A stretch of DNA of 64,000 nucleotides from CAZCBX01 sp964497185 (lineage in GTDB: Bacteria > Bdellovibrionota_G > JALEGL01 > JAGRMV01): assembly GCA_964497185.1 (NCBI GenBank), contig CAZCBX010000005.1, forward strand, positions 1 to 64,000, read 5' to 3'. Numbering within the stretch: position 1 is the stretch's first letter; every line of letters begins with the position of its first letter. A program made the position numbers and the translations under genes. Under the pieces are notes generated by a model. It ran no database searches, had not been told where the DNA came from, and saw nothing but the letters and a program-made list of their open reading frames with translations. Below are positions 28,301 through 35,412 of the stretch, one piece after another.

Positions 28301-30177
28301 ACAAGCAACAACGGTGGCAAACACTCATCGATCAAGTGGAACAAGAAACAGGACAAGCGTCAGAGCAGTGGCTGGAAGATGTGGTACAGCGTTTGGGGCA
28401 AATTGCTTTGCTTCAAAGCCAGTATTATTACCATGCCCAACGCAGCCCCAATGAGGTGCATCCCACGATCAGTTTTCACGACGCAGAAAGCAGTTTGCGA
28501 GAATTTGCCAAGCAACGTTTTCCATTGCATCCTAAAATAGAGGCTGCACTGGTTGAGGCCGCCATTGATTTGGATTTGCTGGCTGATAAACAACCGTTGG
28601 TGGATGAACTTCACAAAGTGTGGACCCGGTACATTGAAACCAAAATGATGGCGACCTTTCCTGTGACCGGGGCCATGTGGCGCATGACGCAAATCGAATT
28701 GAAAAAATCGTTGGCACAGTTGCCCATGCAACAATTGCAACACTTAAAAGACATTTGGACAGAAATCCACCGCAATCCTCCTTTGTACCAAAACCTGAAC
28801 GTACAAGCGCTTTGGGCTTTTGTGATGGACTTGGCTTGGGGCCCCATGGCGCAAACACTTTTAACGGAATTGAAACCGTCTTGGGCCAAGTCGCCCAGCA
28901 TGACCATCAATTTTTATACCATTGAGCCTGTCATGGATCGGTGGATGCATATCATTGAATACGGACATTTTTCAATCAAGGCCGCCGATGATCCCTTGAT
29001 CAGTTATGTCGCCCTTCATGATTTTATCGAAAATCGCACTGCCCCCTTCATAACCAATTATAGGTATGATTTTAAGGATGATCCTGAAGCGATCAAACAC
29101 AGCCAAGCGCGCTATGTGTGGCTCAAACTGCAGGAGTGGGCTCAGCAAAGGCTTCTACCGCATCGATACAATCACGAAACAGGCATTTTAGAGATTTTTA
29201 AAACCTCTATGGAAGAACATGACCCTGAGCAACCGGGTCCTTATATGGCGTATGACTTTTCAAGCATTCGGCAATGGGATGACATGTTGTTTATTCAAGT
29301 ATTAGATTCGGATCAACCTGACCGATTGCTATGGTATACAGTGTTTGTTTACGACATGGATTTTTATCAGCATTACGACTTTGATGATTCAGCCATGATG
29401 GATGAATTTTATGTGGCCGCGCCTCCGCTGAGTGATCCAAGCACCATGGAGGGTTTTGAATTTCCTTACAACGATGATTACAATGAAATGATGCAAGATG
29501 CGATTTCGCCCTCTGTAACATCTGATCCCTACTTCACTTTACCCAGCCAAGAAGTGCCAGGGTTGCAACACACCATTGAAGCATTCTACAATCATGATCA
29601 AGCGTCGTTATTGAAACCCAATGCCATTCGTGATGGGCGCCGTCCTGTTTTATCGCAGACACTCTTGCAAAATCAAATCAATATCTATGACATTGAAACA
29701 CTCGAAGACATGCAATTGGCAGATTTGGATGATGCGGATGAAACTGGAGACAAACGAATGAAAGCAGAAGCGGCGCGCGTGGTCCAATGGATTCATCACA
29801 ATGCAAAACAAAATTTACCACCGCAAGAGCTGTATTGTTTGCAAAATCGTATGCAAGTTTCTTCAAATTCTCAGGCAATACCCCATTGGGATGACACCCT
29901 TTTTGAATGTTACGATTCAATCAACCATCCGGTGTTGGTAAACCGTTTAACCAACAATCCATCTTTCGAATTAATCAAGGTGTTTACCAATCAAACGGTG
30001 TTTGTCCCGTACCGGTCTCATACAGTTCGAGAGGACAAGGATTACACGCCGCCACCATATAATGGTGTTTGGTTGGCGATGCCGGTTCGCAGTCAATGGC
30101 AGCGCGTTCGTGAGGATGGCGTCAGTCAAGACGGCAAAGTACGAATTTTGATTTTACAAGACGCCGACGTTAAGTAG
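16375..30177 (+). CDS. Giant secreted protein (about 4,600 residues) with three HipA/PI3K-like modules
   Basis: The family is unrecognised. AGGA sits five bases before the ATG at 16375; a GTG at 16357 is also open. Residues 1-36 form a signal peptide ending AYA. Two hydrophobic segments lie near 697-716 and 726-743, and a Pro/Ala/Ser-rich linker near 843-909. Residues 1859-2166 and 2516-2812 are clearly homologous modules (shared YPTSILVT, NYIQ/HYIQ, MLLRNP, FVSAL). Module 1 has VYIK (Lys1917), VDRNLSRN (Asp2038, Asn2044) and IFDG (Asp2075). Module 2 has VFVK (Lys2574), YDRALSSK (Asp2687) and SFDG (Asp2724), with Lys in place of the Asn. Between them, 2209-2409 carries LDHQETTHN (Asp2366, Asn2373) and TDLDLSHG (Asp2387). 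This pattern resembles HipA/PI3-4-kinase catalytic and metal sites; kinase activity is inference. The rest looks mainly helical. The end overlaps the convergent helicase gene by eight bases. Confidence 0.85.
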   Translation: MTQNSSYSTYLRSMAAFMLHIFVAATIWTSYEPAYAQMRQNQGREPSNYVEIQSTVSSGSSNLSKEEQFLLHSLTLKLMQGECKQSPMVKIPDANASLFDWRVRFRRMDMALQHIYSELKYTKNPKPVTLQQLRTIDCTELALHQFMLQVAQKATKKAACFPQVQKQIGNPVTGQARWHVALKEDLSECQNTYQAITETAKLAMTKTMQTMFVLQQWLEFKDPARDQALIEKQQMLFKQYNSLVQQIELYQGLYFDPQALHEIFAQQSHKHPTRAFFSQTLAAFATKQKQDRKAYIDSWLEEQSGDQQAASETIQQTPLPSWDVKRNYAQNTQSQDVSDKNDVRHGLGITRQAMQYGAFSIWELAQWMYGKNYFHGWQQEVEDAKLSADQIQKRKDEGTQYFYRGYKSETEVATRAICSRRSSDWQKECLYARVHPNLEHSKSMQTFLAETFRQYQEAQNTTEGSPSKQAAWMSSDTNKRSNPSLHYQPYLERFNQKLRSFNQTCQDVHTLIEADRAEYEKNPKTQTFREEGEQVLPYSYNPHEVKKNLEAQTKQRFADQHNDLMFSDALSFLFKDDPLRQAVGFDTHSRMLEKCARSGKSLALLANIDQILAAEDRIAANQMEGFQRAYHLHTQFKQGQPADFEAFVKDTMKYQPLALFNYLVENPSHEYAKNIAAYMDEVIASQKFDAIKMMFKMMGVLTLAVIGSVPSGGTSVVGGVTVTSSMLATFMLTAVVAFGIVSFPFDLESMQKQIIRTRQAMVMNTHWNLSDLIHQQTQNHQHIRNRWIQLWVDAVMAPLLGLSLAKQFQTVQQQNALVRQAQTILSDSAGSSKQWESLYRRWSGRSNSGSSGGTSTPKAPAPTSGIPLSRAAAQKVQNAIPKSASPAPTLSPARANPTGPQNALQKQTSEVATLPKPQPAQSLEVKGLTLEEVLQPLSQPLTKAKPVLPPATPPSIGLMETANSGLSPMAVVLPHAFSAGHFVSDHLTAEQTRRLKFLQKELEKHHRNMQKALEAIQSMNGNVVDTQVLSLIRALAAGGNQQAIEWLRRFDGRSGVRQGIASTGFPSGYEDDVEASAIKLTLTQQKKIARWLQDTSKALSKKDFWLFYEWASVHSPFQKSLIQALGLVRTQNFYARIPEKNTDTFIAHFRRTFASALRDVPKQEIHQYLQALQQTIDAHRIQYWQQEQNQQAIVDYATLEQAFPLRTEDVQEIILHALTMTQQPGTEFFDERLTSDQMNIAVHDQKFLKTQEARAIADQLIEDVQSFRFAHLPIYFYYAQMDQETYAHARALRVLLGLKITPTGHMLYGYSGRNFHPSLTRYLYRTYPQIGWNEIKKLLRFVQNIQDIILIQAFQQNPDTLSEELSNYYLDFQKNYPNQYASMEEMVAESDLTAQTYFQHYRDYGIHHNWYPNIEQLQQRSQTYHFDLTQIFDFIENHASQIPVTRYIQPPYRSNQTSQPDRVPPMSSEKILNLETVIDENLPLTKKIVQDMNELLLYVQALGDEAGPALTRLTQQVRFRIYMGSHAVEQADLSYYPTDEHQGQENNLELLSQTFAKLQRSADPVAWQKRVAPLLEIYHVRPFWQWSEANAPYTPMGNRLQMHVWPRTSLQDSRATITVIRNGEPHVVSQININQAEIYFLQHPTTQALYFYIQLAGINQPGRVYELEFFPYISSLFTQHGLIGGQELDVQSQLRMLRVNDQNQIEQDERLAQHIAGVNDDEQTTTVSEGDYIETVLARQFPNPADLQRILTLTDAMANHSDLTHLESMLLLHATHQWGQHPDGQEADPEASAHEALYRLLQVGKLHGLNEAIVAPMIFRLMQEGVLFSAAAHQNHSVDEETALNEAPNQTTGQKQTELTVHNQENLNEAEKKLWQKFKNSQPTPEALLKLPLKDHGHTLTTKRWPLGEGEQDVYIKGNFFGSKNIATYRSTQLEWSVYEIQKDIVNRYPTSILVTLGGKPYMVSEAMPATQFQYVDSDGHTKGPFNSEKIKEAMEDDYDDLHYIEMDDWDRYGTSVWLNLDLPEALVLMDMLLGIVDRNLSRNMVVVGGNEVVNLTLQDLPYQLSENQQWMIFDGNLSFQENENNSLYDSIPETFLDWLQSYQHTTIDPQQVYNVTHYIQGMLLRNPEFVSALQQLTDEVIQNRFLLSEDHQAMLIENRNYLLSLSQQTPGTASSSNSSTHRDQPANPEGPDQSHAPTSSLATALQKVDVQALPKLHPSKEVRLFEDPSGQAWAVYPSFSNEPARHVYRQWMVMELNQWWGQPLNIPEHHLVRVDGQDHLLVAYQKEARFDATIGSIHLPEATIGQIYKELETILGHAHMAMGMGEDESQLAFFQNVSLMRSHGLFHRNFTPEQELFLLVFHILDHQETTHNKIFTHPQNTVTDLDLSHGPVDQPSYLTRHWIDFHLAFSEVNDGWTPQQLQLIQQQLSRQSDLMERLRVVRHNYDEFLERFMPPGLTTKMQAAVREDIDFAWAQIQTLVDVYYGRASIDALVSASNETEDSHGTTSAANSPAPMMVHNEKTLNEDEQKLWQAFQASTATHKAIQALEGDKSGSRYFVEPITLDDSKTKVFVKNRVPAMEWSMYELNKRLTQSYPTSILVTIEGQPYWVTEAIDFTPFQYTFANGKQSEVLSNESLFNRYVAEDSLPLLEEIEDSELMGNIEHYGFVQSSLPEVFLLMDLLTQTYDRALSSKTVLVGGQSLVELNRDNLPYVPEKGERWMSFDGGNAFDLNDHNYLFDNKPIDFTIFVEGYTYGSLDSDEIANVQNYIQRMLLRNPAFVSALGQLTDDYIYNHLQLAPYAQAMLIQNRDRMLELSARNHLPNLLAPIQQRDASSSASQHQAAMGSAFVIDLPAIVAEQKDLALAHAYFTQLADPTNTTEQAQVYRDTLAKFKALAQAQGKPWDHDAWVVTAYAVHMRGNGESPTQKAIKAAAIMALQMYWSHQLNLPPPYLPIDMQVHQWIQNLVDVRVLGQDDFSDSPQPRFSRAFNIQNSEMYDGYIEDMQTLQHEHPGIFALFERFLLRGKTQPNRTEFWQKVDFVTNPASYEIRNITYNAPKDLFSLITYLVQWPYAHQRALMDATTQLLESGEIHHFSEVMAHLQTFEPKALQTPESLQEASQQLFEFQPVHGFDLSDQMMMTGNQSRLRFQKPDTLAYQNEVYSREALMEAWSQWEIASLSYIQQPRLLTTKAFRVVDRPEQDLLQAYFQKSGRPSDMAFVRGMSLFRPMEEFTDVAKDPMAQLEIIESDMLIPVRLWVQGQEVIRWVALPGSYQVQHINIDERDGIAHVYTTSIFNQKTYRDQLEQWHFDTEYNPFRLPWVARTKQDQIFSEPVPEQPQRPVQTIEKEDMVKVYPLVGQVDEDGFTAFVGRYLVGHARAQEEKQFRAFAMALAPSMKEDKNYLQLLRWVYATTFDPSVLNKRDYIQMLYTFFQEVAGVQQPDVQLLEEMYNAWVYHFASTSNPPSGQVALLPQGPNRFYTDVLQPRLAESDFEKVFHDMIHRADMPVTPENQEKMLTMLMEEISKFALNAQVAKAKVHDALVTILTRVEHHFITGHLNVVDHLYITQWALDALAATVTFVDDWQPIQALDHPRFNELTMILSEVQVTPEMLDDFLETFNQSPLAQDLWKIYSRLYQNHKKTNHEPHSLDKRKHQLTHFLYTLRLKQNSMLNVEDATEWVSMFLIGVQHFTSMDPVLFYEFSHLLEDIAEGWSEMETGERPDGSGDFLAQELALENAMMDETMTLVNQTDFQQEKTITHAIESMGMHLPEDKRDKIVYETIQAFLYQDLIHIQPGIERLQEAVLLAEAEYVTSQADLLHLMETIAQLETIQQQVQAVQRWIETFGDTAYTLPTQKQNMQAMGQAMNYPEVDEEEWARISKRWSMPWADPSKGILITQASDGFNYTQTEHYGLGPQYMTRDKTYHLTPTFVRKDFEGWLYILATDTSGDAYLVKVPNPLMTLSQVSRQLPFLQPGAEDKNKQQRWQTLIDQVEQETGQASEQWLEDVVQRLGQIALLQSQYYYHAQRSPNEVHPTISFHDAESSLREFAKQRFPLHPKIEAALVEAAIDLDLLADKQPLVDELHKVWTRYIETKMMATFPVTGAMWRMTQIELKKSLAQLPMQQLQHLKDIWTEIHRNPPLYQNLNVQALWAFVMDLAWGPMAQTLLTELKPSWAKSPSMTINFYTIEPVMDRWMHIIEYGHFSIKAADDPLISYVALHDFIENRTAPFITNYRYDFKDDPEAIKHSQARYVWLKLQEWAQQRLLPHRYNHETGILEIFKTSMEEHDPEQPGPYMAYDFSSIRQWDDMLFIQVLDSDQPDRLLWYTVFVYDMDFYQHYDFDDSAMMDEFYVAAPPLSDPSTMEGFEFPYNDDYNEMMQDAISPSVTSDPYFTLPSQEVPGLQHTIEAFYNHDQASLLKPNAIRDGRRPVLSQTLLQNQINIYDIETLEDMQLADLDDADETGDKRMKAEAARVVQWIHHNAKQNLPPQELYCLQNRMQVSSNSQAIPHWDDTLFECYDSINHPVLVNRLTNNPSFELIKVFTNQTVFVPYRSHTVREDKDYTPPPYNGVWLAMPVRSQWQRVREDGVSQDGKVRILILQDADVK

Positions 30178-32515
30178 CAAAAAAATCATAAAATGTTGCG
30201 CCGCGGGCAGCAAAGTCGGTGGTGGGGTAGAGCAAGTGGGTTTTGGCGCGGGTCATGGCGACGTAGAGCAATCGTTTCTTTTCTTGCATGAGCGCTTTTT
30301 TTTCTTCCTGGGCCAGCGAGTCAAAATGGTCGGTTTTCAGCCAAGAGCGAAAAGGTGAAAAAGCCAGTTCCACTTGCACGGGGTATGGTCGTTTGTACAA
30401 GTATTGGGTTTTGGTCAGCCCACTGGCCAAGTCGCCCAGCATCACCACAGGAAATTCCAAGCCTTTGGCCTGATGCATGGTCATGATTTGCAGTCCTTCT
30501 GGCTTGGTTGTTTCAGTTGGCGCGATGCCATGAAGCTGATGGGTTTGACACAAATGGGTGTAAAAGGATTCAGAAGGTTTTTCTGTGTCATACCGGTAGG
30601 CTTGGTCGATAAGCCAATGCAACGTCGCTTCATCCATGAGTGTGGTGGCTGACGATTCAAAGGCGCGGTGCATGTCCACAAAATGTTCCGCCCACTGCAA
30701 ACAAGAATTTTTTAACAATGTCTGGTGTTGAAAAAACAACGCTTGAATTTCTTGCCAACGGGGATCATCGATTTTTTTATTGAGACCAAGGCCTTGCATT
30801 TGCTGATGCCATTGGGTCAGCTGTTGAAGGCTTTGATACGTCCAAGGCAAACGGCATGCGTGCCATGCGGCTAGCTTGGACCAAGGCAGATGCAATACGC
30901 CTAGCCAAACCAAAATGTCTTCCAGCAACGCGTTGGGCTGGCCTCTTTTGGCATAAATGTAGGTGGGCGTGGTTTCACCCAGCACTTCTTGATACGTAGA
31001 TGCATGGCTTAGGGTGGGCAAAAGCAATACGCAGTCTTGCGGTTCAATGGAGGGATTGTTTTTTAAAATTTGTTCAAGCTTGGCCCGCAACACGCGCGCT
31101 TCCTGTTGTCTTAATTCATCCACACCGTTGAGGTTGACGCCGTCGATGGGGCAAGGATGGGTGGCCGGGGTATCCGACGCGTGTTCTTGCATGGCTTGAA
31201 GAGGTACGTAATCATCTTCCTGCGCAAAAAATGTGTTCACAAAGTCGAGCACCCCCTGGTTGGATCGAAAGTTTTGCGACAAGGTATACAAGGTGCCGCC
31301 ATGGGCTTGAATGGATTGACATGCTTGTTGAAAAATTTCAACCGACGCACCCCGAAAGCGATAAATGGACTGCTGGGGATCGCCGACCACGGTTAAGCAT
31401 CCAGGGCGAAGCGCAATGTCGGTCCAAGGTTGCGAGCCAGAAAATTCTTGGGCCAACAAGCGCCAAAGCATGGTGGTTTGCACCGGATCGGTGTCTTGAA
31501 ATTCATCGACAAACACATAGTCGACTTTTGTACGCCATTGTTGCCATGTGGCTTCTTGGCTTAGGCACTCGGTCGCCAAGGTCAGCTGCTCATCGGGTTC
31601 CATCCAGTTTTGTTTTTTCTTTTCTTTGGACAAGGCTTTTTCAAAATCCATGTGCATGGCATCCATCGTTTGAATCAAATGATCGGCCAAGGATTGTGCA
31701 AATTCCTCCAGCGCGATGGCCAGGCGGTCGAGTTCTTGGCGCACCCACGCCAACGTTTCTTTGTCGCCCCAGTTTTTTTGGTTGCCTTTGCGCGAGGCTT
31801 TGATTGGTTTTTGGTCCAGAATGCCCACCCATGTCAGTGGCGTATTTGGATCAATGTCATGCAGCCATGCATGCCAGTGCAGAATCAAATCCGCAGCGCC
31901 GTCGTTGGCGGGCACGTCATGGGTTTGCATGCGCTCATACAGTAAAGCAATGCACGACACCATCGGTTGCCAATCCCAATGCCAGTGGCCGGGCCGATCG
32001 ACTTGCACGTGGCGACCTTGTTTGGATAAAAGCAGCAGCCACGACTGAATGTGATGGCTCTTGATCCACCCCAGCAAGGACCAAATCAGCAATGATGGAT
32101 GCTGCGCCTGGTACGCAGCCACAAACGTTGCCGCGGTTTGTGTGCGCAGCTCTTCCATGGCTTGGTCTTCGGTGGATTGAAACGATGGCAAATAGCCCAA
32201 ACGCAAACTTTCGCCGCGAATGATCGACCGCGCAAAACCGTGAATGGTGTCAATGGCCAAGCGGCCCACGTGCAAGGCGGGCTGGTCTGGAAATTTTTGA
32301 GCATACGCCAGGGCCAGTCGGTTTTTTAATTCGTCGGCGGAGGCATGGGTAAACGTAATGGCCACAATTTTTTCGGGGGACACCCCTTGTGCCAGCAGGG
32401 TCATGTATTTTTCAACAATGAGCGTGGTTTTACCGGTGCCCGCCCCCGCATGAATGATTTGATTGCACGTATCGTTCAGCACTTGTTGTCGTTGCGCTTG
32501 ATCCAGTACCGTCAT
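30170..32515 (-). CDS. UvrD/AddA-like ATP-dependent helicase without nuclease domain
   Basis: A 781-residue superfamily 1 helicase. Motifs in order are HAGAGTGKTT (Walker A), AITFTHASADELKNRL (Ia), YVFVDEFQDTDPVQ (II), VGDPQQSIYRFRGA (III), LSQNFRSN (IV), TMHQAKGLEFPVVMLGD (V) and LLYVAMTRAKTHLL (VI). AddA is usually about 1,200 residues with a C-terminal nuclease; this protein ends just after motif VI. The partner encoded upstream carries the only nuclease. The ATG at 32515 overlaps the upstream stop as ATGA, so the two are coupled. Likely role: processing double-strand DNA ends for recombination. Confidence 0.85.
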   Translation of the reverse strand: MTVLDQAQRQQVLNDTCNQIIHAGAGTGKTTLIVEKYMTLLAQGVSPEKIVAITFTHASADELKNRLALAYAQKFPDQPALHVGRLAIDTIHGFARSIIRGESLRLGYLPSFQSTEDQAMEELRTQTAATFVAAYQAQHPSLLIWSLLGWIKSHHIQSWLLLLSKQGRHVQVDRPGHWHWDWQPMVSCIALLYERMQTHDVPANDGAADLILHWHAWLHDIDPNTPLTWVGILDQKPIKASRKGNQKNWGDKETLAWVRQELDRLAIALEEFAQSLADHLIQTMDAMHMDFEKALSKEKKKQNWMEPDEQLTLATECLSQEATWQQWRTKVDYVFVDEFQDTDPVQTTMLWRLLAQEFSGSQPWTDIALRPGCLTVVGDPQQSIYRFRGASVEIFQQACQSIQAHGGTLYTLSQNFRSNQGVLDFVNTFFAQEDDYVPLQAMQEHASDTPATHPCPIDGVNLNGVDELRQQEARVLRAKLEQILKNNPSIEPQDCVLLLPTLSHASTYQEVLGETTPTYIYAKRGQPNALLEDILVWLGVLHLPWSKLAAWHACRLPWTYQSLQQLTQWHQQMQGLGLNKKIDDPRWQEIQALFFQHQTLLKNSCLQWAEHFVDMHRAFESSATTLMDEATLHWLIDQAYRYDTEKPSESFYTHLCQTHQLHGIAPTETTKPEGLQIMTMHQAKGLEFPVVMLGDLASGLTKTQYLYKRPYPVQVELAFSPFRSWLKTDHFDSLAQEEKKALMQEKKRLLYVAMTRAKTHLLYPTTDFAARGATFYDFFAT

Positions 32516-34962
32516 GTGTTGCTCTCCAAAGCCTTTTGGCGAAAGCGTCCGCAAATCACCTGAAAATCACAATAAGTGCAGTGCTGCATGCGCGGACCGG
32601 GATCGGGCGCAAATGTTTGTTGATCGATGTGGGTCAAAAGTTGTTTCATCAACGCTTGAAAAGAGTCGCGCTGGCTTTGCCATTGTGCTTGGTCGAGCAC
32701 AAAAGCGCGCGTGACACCCGTGGGCTTTACGTGGTGAATTTCACTTTGGGCCACAGGGGTATGGTTTGTGGCTTCCAGCAAGGCCGTGTACATGGGCAGC
32801 TGAACAAACTGGCCGTCTTCCCAAAGATCCGTTTTTTTCTTATCAAATTTTCCTGTTTTGTAATCAATGATGCGTTGGGTTTGGCCCTGCTGATCGATGC
32901 GATCAATCTGTCCATGAAAACGAAGCGTTGGGTGCAGCCAAGAAAGCACCGTGGGTGCCAACGTCATTTCCCCTTCGATCGGTTGCCAAGAATTTTCGGC
33001 TTCTTGTTGAATGTATGCCCACAAACATGCTTGAATATGCCGCATTTCTTCATGCCAAAGCGGTTTGTATGCCTGAGATAAAAGCGGTGAAAATTTTTTG
33101 GCGTGTGTCTCAAAAAGCTGGCCAAAGGCGTGGGCATCCGTGCGGTTTTTGTCGGCTTGGTCGTACCATGCATGCATCACCTGGTGGATCATGGTGCCAA
33201 AAAGATGGCCCGGCTGCCGAAGCAGCTCGGTGGCCGCTGTTTTTTCTTGCAGACGCAAGCGGTGACGCAAATAAAATTTTCTGGGACAGGTGGCCAATGT
33301 TTGAAGCGAAGAAGGTGAAAGCGGCTGACCCGTATCAGGCAATTGCTTTTCCGATGCAGGAAAGTCCGCTGCATTGAGCTGCGTTTGGTAGGTCTGCCAA
33401 CTAGATAACAATGCTTCATGGGGCTGGGCTTCAAAAAGCCGCGCGCGTTGTTGGGTAAACCCAATCGGCTGCGTGTCCACCAACGGATGTCGCAACAACG
33501 AGGGGCCCTGCTGACTGTGCGGGTGAATGTACACCAAGCTTGCATCTTGTCGCTGAAAACCAATGAGTGCTGCTTCCACTTGTTGATGCGCACTGGCAAT
33601 GGCAAAAGAAGAAGCCCCGCTGGCAGGGAAAAGCGAAGCGGTTTGCTGAAAAAGAGGCTGCACCCAAGGATCAAAAAGCAATACGTGGTCTACATTTTGT
33701 TGCGCCACATAGGCCAAGGTGCCGATGTGGCAGCGTGCCGTCATGCTTTCGGGTCGTTGTTCTTGAAGGCAAAGCCAACGAAGCCATCGATGCCAAGCAA
33801 TTTCATCATGGCCAAAAAATGGGAGCCCTTGTGCGCGGATGGTCTGAAGAGTGGTGTGCCACACATCGTTGGGATCACTCCATGCTTGCATCCAGGCGTC
33901 CAATGCCTGGTCAATGGCCGAGGGCTGCAATGCATGATTTTCAATGGTGCGTACCAATGTAAGCCAGTCGCGCGCCAGGTCCGGAAAATCTTGTCGATTG
34001 GATAAGTACGTGAGGTGCTCGCGGTCCATGACCTCGTGTTCAACCAAATAAGCAAAGCATGCGTGCGCCTTTTCTGGGTTGGTCAAAGCCCATTGACTCA
34101 TACAATCAATCCATGGGGCCACCCTCGGTTGGGCATGCACCCATGTTTGTAAAAGGGGCAACAGGCAAGCAACTGCGCTTTGGTGCCAAGGGTGAAGTTG
34201 CAAGCCCTCGGCCTGGTCAAACCAAGTTTGTCGGTTAAGCCATGCGCGCGTTACCGGACTTTCAATCACCACACCCAACCGGCGCTCTGGCGACCATTGG
34301 GGCAATTGGAGCCATGCATGCACATGATCCAAACCTTCTTGCACGTGGGTGTAATGGTACGCATCCACTTCTTTGGGAAAAAAGGACAACGACGTGCCGT
34401 CCTGTTTGGGTGCCAGTTCTTTGAGCCAGGTAGGTTCATGAGTTTGGTCCACCCACCAGATGTGATGCTCTGTTTTTGAACGCGTGGTTTCTAGGGTTGC
34501 TTGAAGCATGGCGGGCATGGGCCAAAAACCAACCCAGTGGCAAGTTGCGGGCGCATCGGAAAAAATGGCATCGGGTGGATCAAACGCAGGCAAACGTGAC
34601 AACCATCGGTTGTATCGGGCAAGCCAGGGGTCCGTCTGCTGCTGTAAAGCGTCGATGGGTGACAGGGCATTTTGTGCAAGCGCCCACACTTGCTGGGCCA
34701 ATGCTTCTTTGGCTTCGATGGCCTGCACGATGGGTGCTTGATCCTGCGCAATCATTCGGTGTAAATGCGCCACGCATTGCTGTTCATATGCTTGCCATGC
34801 CTGAATCAGTGCATCGGCTAGAATGTGAGGCTGGTTGACATATTGCTGCCAGGGCAGTTGAGCATGCGGATGCACCACCCAACAGGCGGAGGATGGCAGC
34901 GCAGTGGCCGATGCTTGCTGAAAAAGTTTGGCTTGGGTGGAAAAACGATGGAGGTGAATCAT
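32512..34962 (-). CDS. AddB-like PD-(D/E)XK nuclease
   Basis: An 816-residue protein. The long N-terminal part resembles the inactivated helicase-like domains of AddB (short strands such as ACWVVHPHAQLPWQQYV, no Walker A). The C-terminal 250 residues are a RecB-type nuclease: CPRKFYLRHRLRLQ, GTMIHQVMHAWY, IDRIDQQGQTQRIIDYKTG (the catalytic Asp and Lys are visible) and CTYCDFQVICG. The first and last three cysteines match the AddB iron-sulfur staple. It overlaps the upstream small gene and the downstream helicase by four bases each (ATGA), making a tight operon. Confidence 0.8.
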   Translation of the reverse strand: MIHLHRFSTQAKLFQQASATALPSSACWVVHPHAQLPWQQYVNQPHILADALIQAWQAYEQQCVAHLHRMIAQDQAPIVQAIEAKEALAQQVWALAQNALSPIDALQQQTDPWLARYNRWLSRLPAFDPPDAIFSDAPATCHWVGFWPMPAMLQATLETTRSKTEHHIWWVDQTHEPTWLKELAPKQDGTSLSFFPKEVDAYHYTHVQEGLDHVHAWLQLPQWSPERRLGVVIESPVTRAWLNRQTWFDQAEGLQLHPWHQSAVACLLPLLQTWVHAQPRVAPWIDCMSQWALTNPEKAHACFAYLVEHEVMDREHLTYLSNRQDFPDLARDWLTLVRTIENHALQPSAIDQALDAWMQAWSDPNDVWHTTLQTIRAQGLPFFGHDEIAWHRWLRWLCLQEQRPESMTARCHIGTLAYVAQQNVDHVLLFDPWVQPLFQQTASLFPASGASSFAIASAHQQVEAALIGFQRQDASLVYIHPHSQQGPSLLRHPLVDTQPIGFTQQRARLFEAQPHEALLSSWQTYQTQLNAADFPASEKQLPDTGQPLSPSSLQTLATCPRKFYLRHRLRLQEKTAATELLRQPGHLFGTMIHQVMHAWYDQADKNRTDAHAFGQLFETHAKKFSPLLSQAYKPLWHEEMRHIQACLWAYIQQEAENSWQPIEGEMTLAPTVLSWLHPTLRFHGQIDRIDQQGQTQRIIDYKTGKFDKKKTDLWEDGQFVQLPMYTALLEATNHTPVAQSEIHHVKPTGVTRAFVLDQAQWQSQRDSFQALMKQLLTHIDQQTFAPDPGPRMQHCTYCDFQVICGRFRQKALESNT

Positions 34963-35411
34963 GAGCCAAGCGTACGCTTGAAAGCTTCCATTGCATCCAT
35001 AAGGTCATCATCCATGGCCATCATGGCGGCAACGCTTAGTTTTTTTTCAAACGTTTCCCGATTGGATGGGGAGTAATCGGCCCACTGTGTTTGCACAAAC
35101 GCAAACAACCCTTGCAAAGCTTGCACATCTTCCAAGTCCACCAGCGCCACGCAAAGTTGAGCATCCGAGGGGTACCCATATTCATCAATGAAAGTCAGTG
35201 CTTGGGCTTGCCACTGCGCGCCTGAATAATCAGACAGCGTAGCCCAGGCCTTTTTGGCTTTGGGATCCATCTCGGGGGTAAACAGTGCTTCCAGTGCATC
35301 TTTGGCTTGTTTGGATGCGCGATCTTCTTGGGCGCTGCGGTTTTGGGTTTGATTTTTTTTGGTGCGGGCTGAATGCTGCGCGTGCATGGATTTTTTGGGT
35401 GGTTGGGGCAT
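34959..35411 (-). CDS. Small protein of unknown function in the add-like operon
   Basis: A 150-residue soluble protein I cannot assign. The first 45 residues are basic, Gln/Lys-rich and probably disordered (MPQPPKKSMHAQHSARTKKN). The rest is acidic and helical (YGYPSDAQLCVALVDLEDVQALQGL). No membrane segment or signal peptide is seen. It begins one base after the upstream lipoprotein's stop and ends in an ATGA overlap with the addB-like gene. The position suggests a link to the nuclease-helicase pair, but nothing in its sequence proves this. An upstream in-frame ATG would run through the preceding gene and is rejected. Confidence 0.6.
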   Translation of the reverse strand: MPQPPKKSMHAQHSARTKKNQTQNRSAQEDRASKQAKDALEALFTPEMDPKAKKAWATLSDYSGAQWQAQALTFIDEYGYPSDAQLCVALVDLEDVQALQGLFAFVQTQWADYSPSNRETFEKKLSVAAMMAMDDDLMDAMEAFKRTLGS

Positions 35412-35412
35412 A

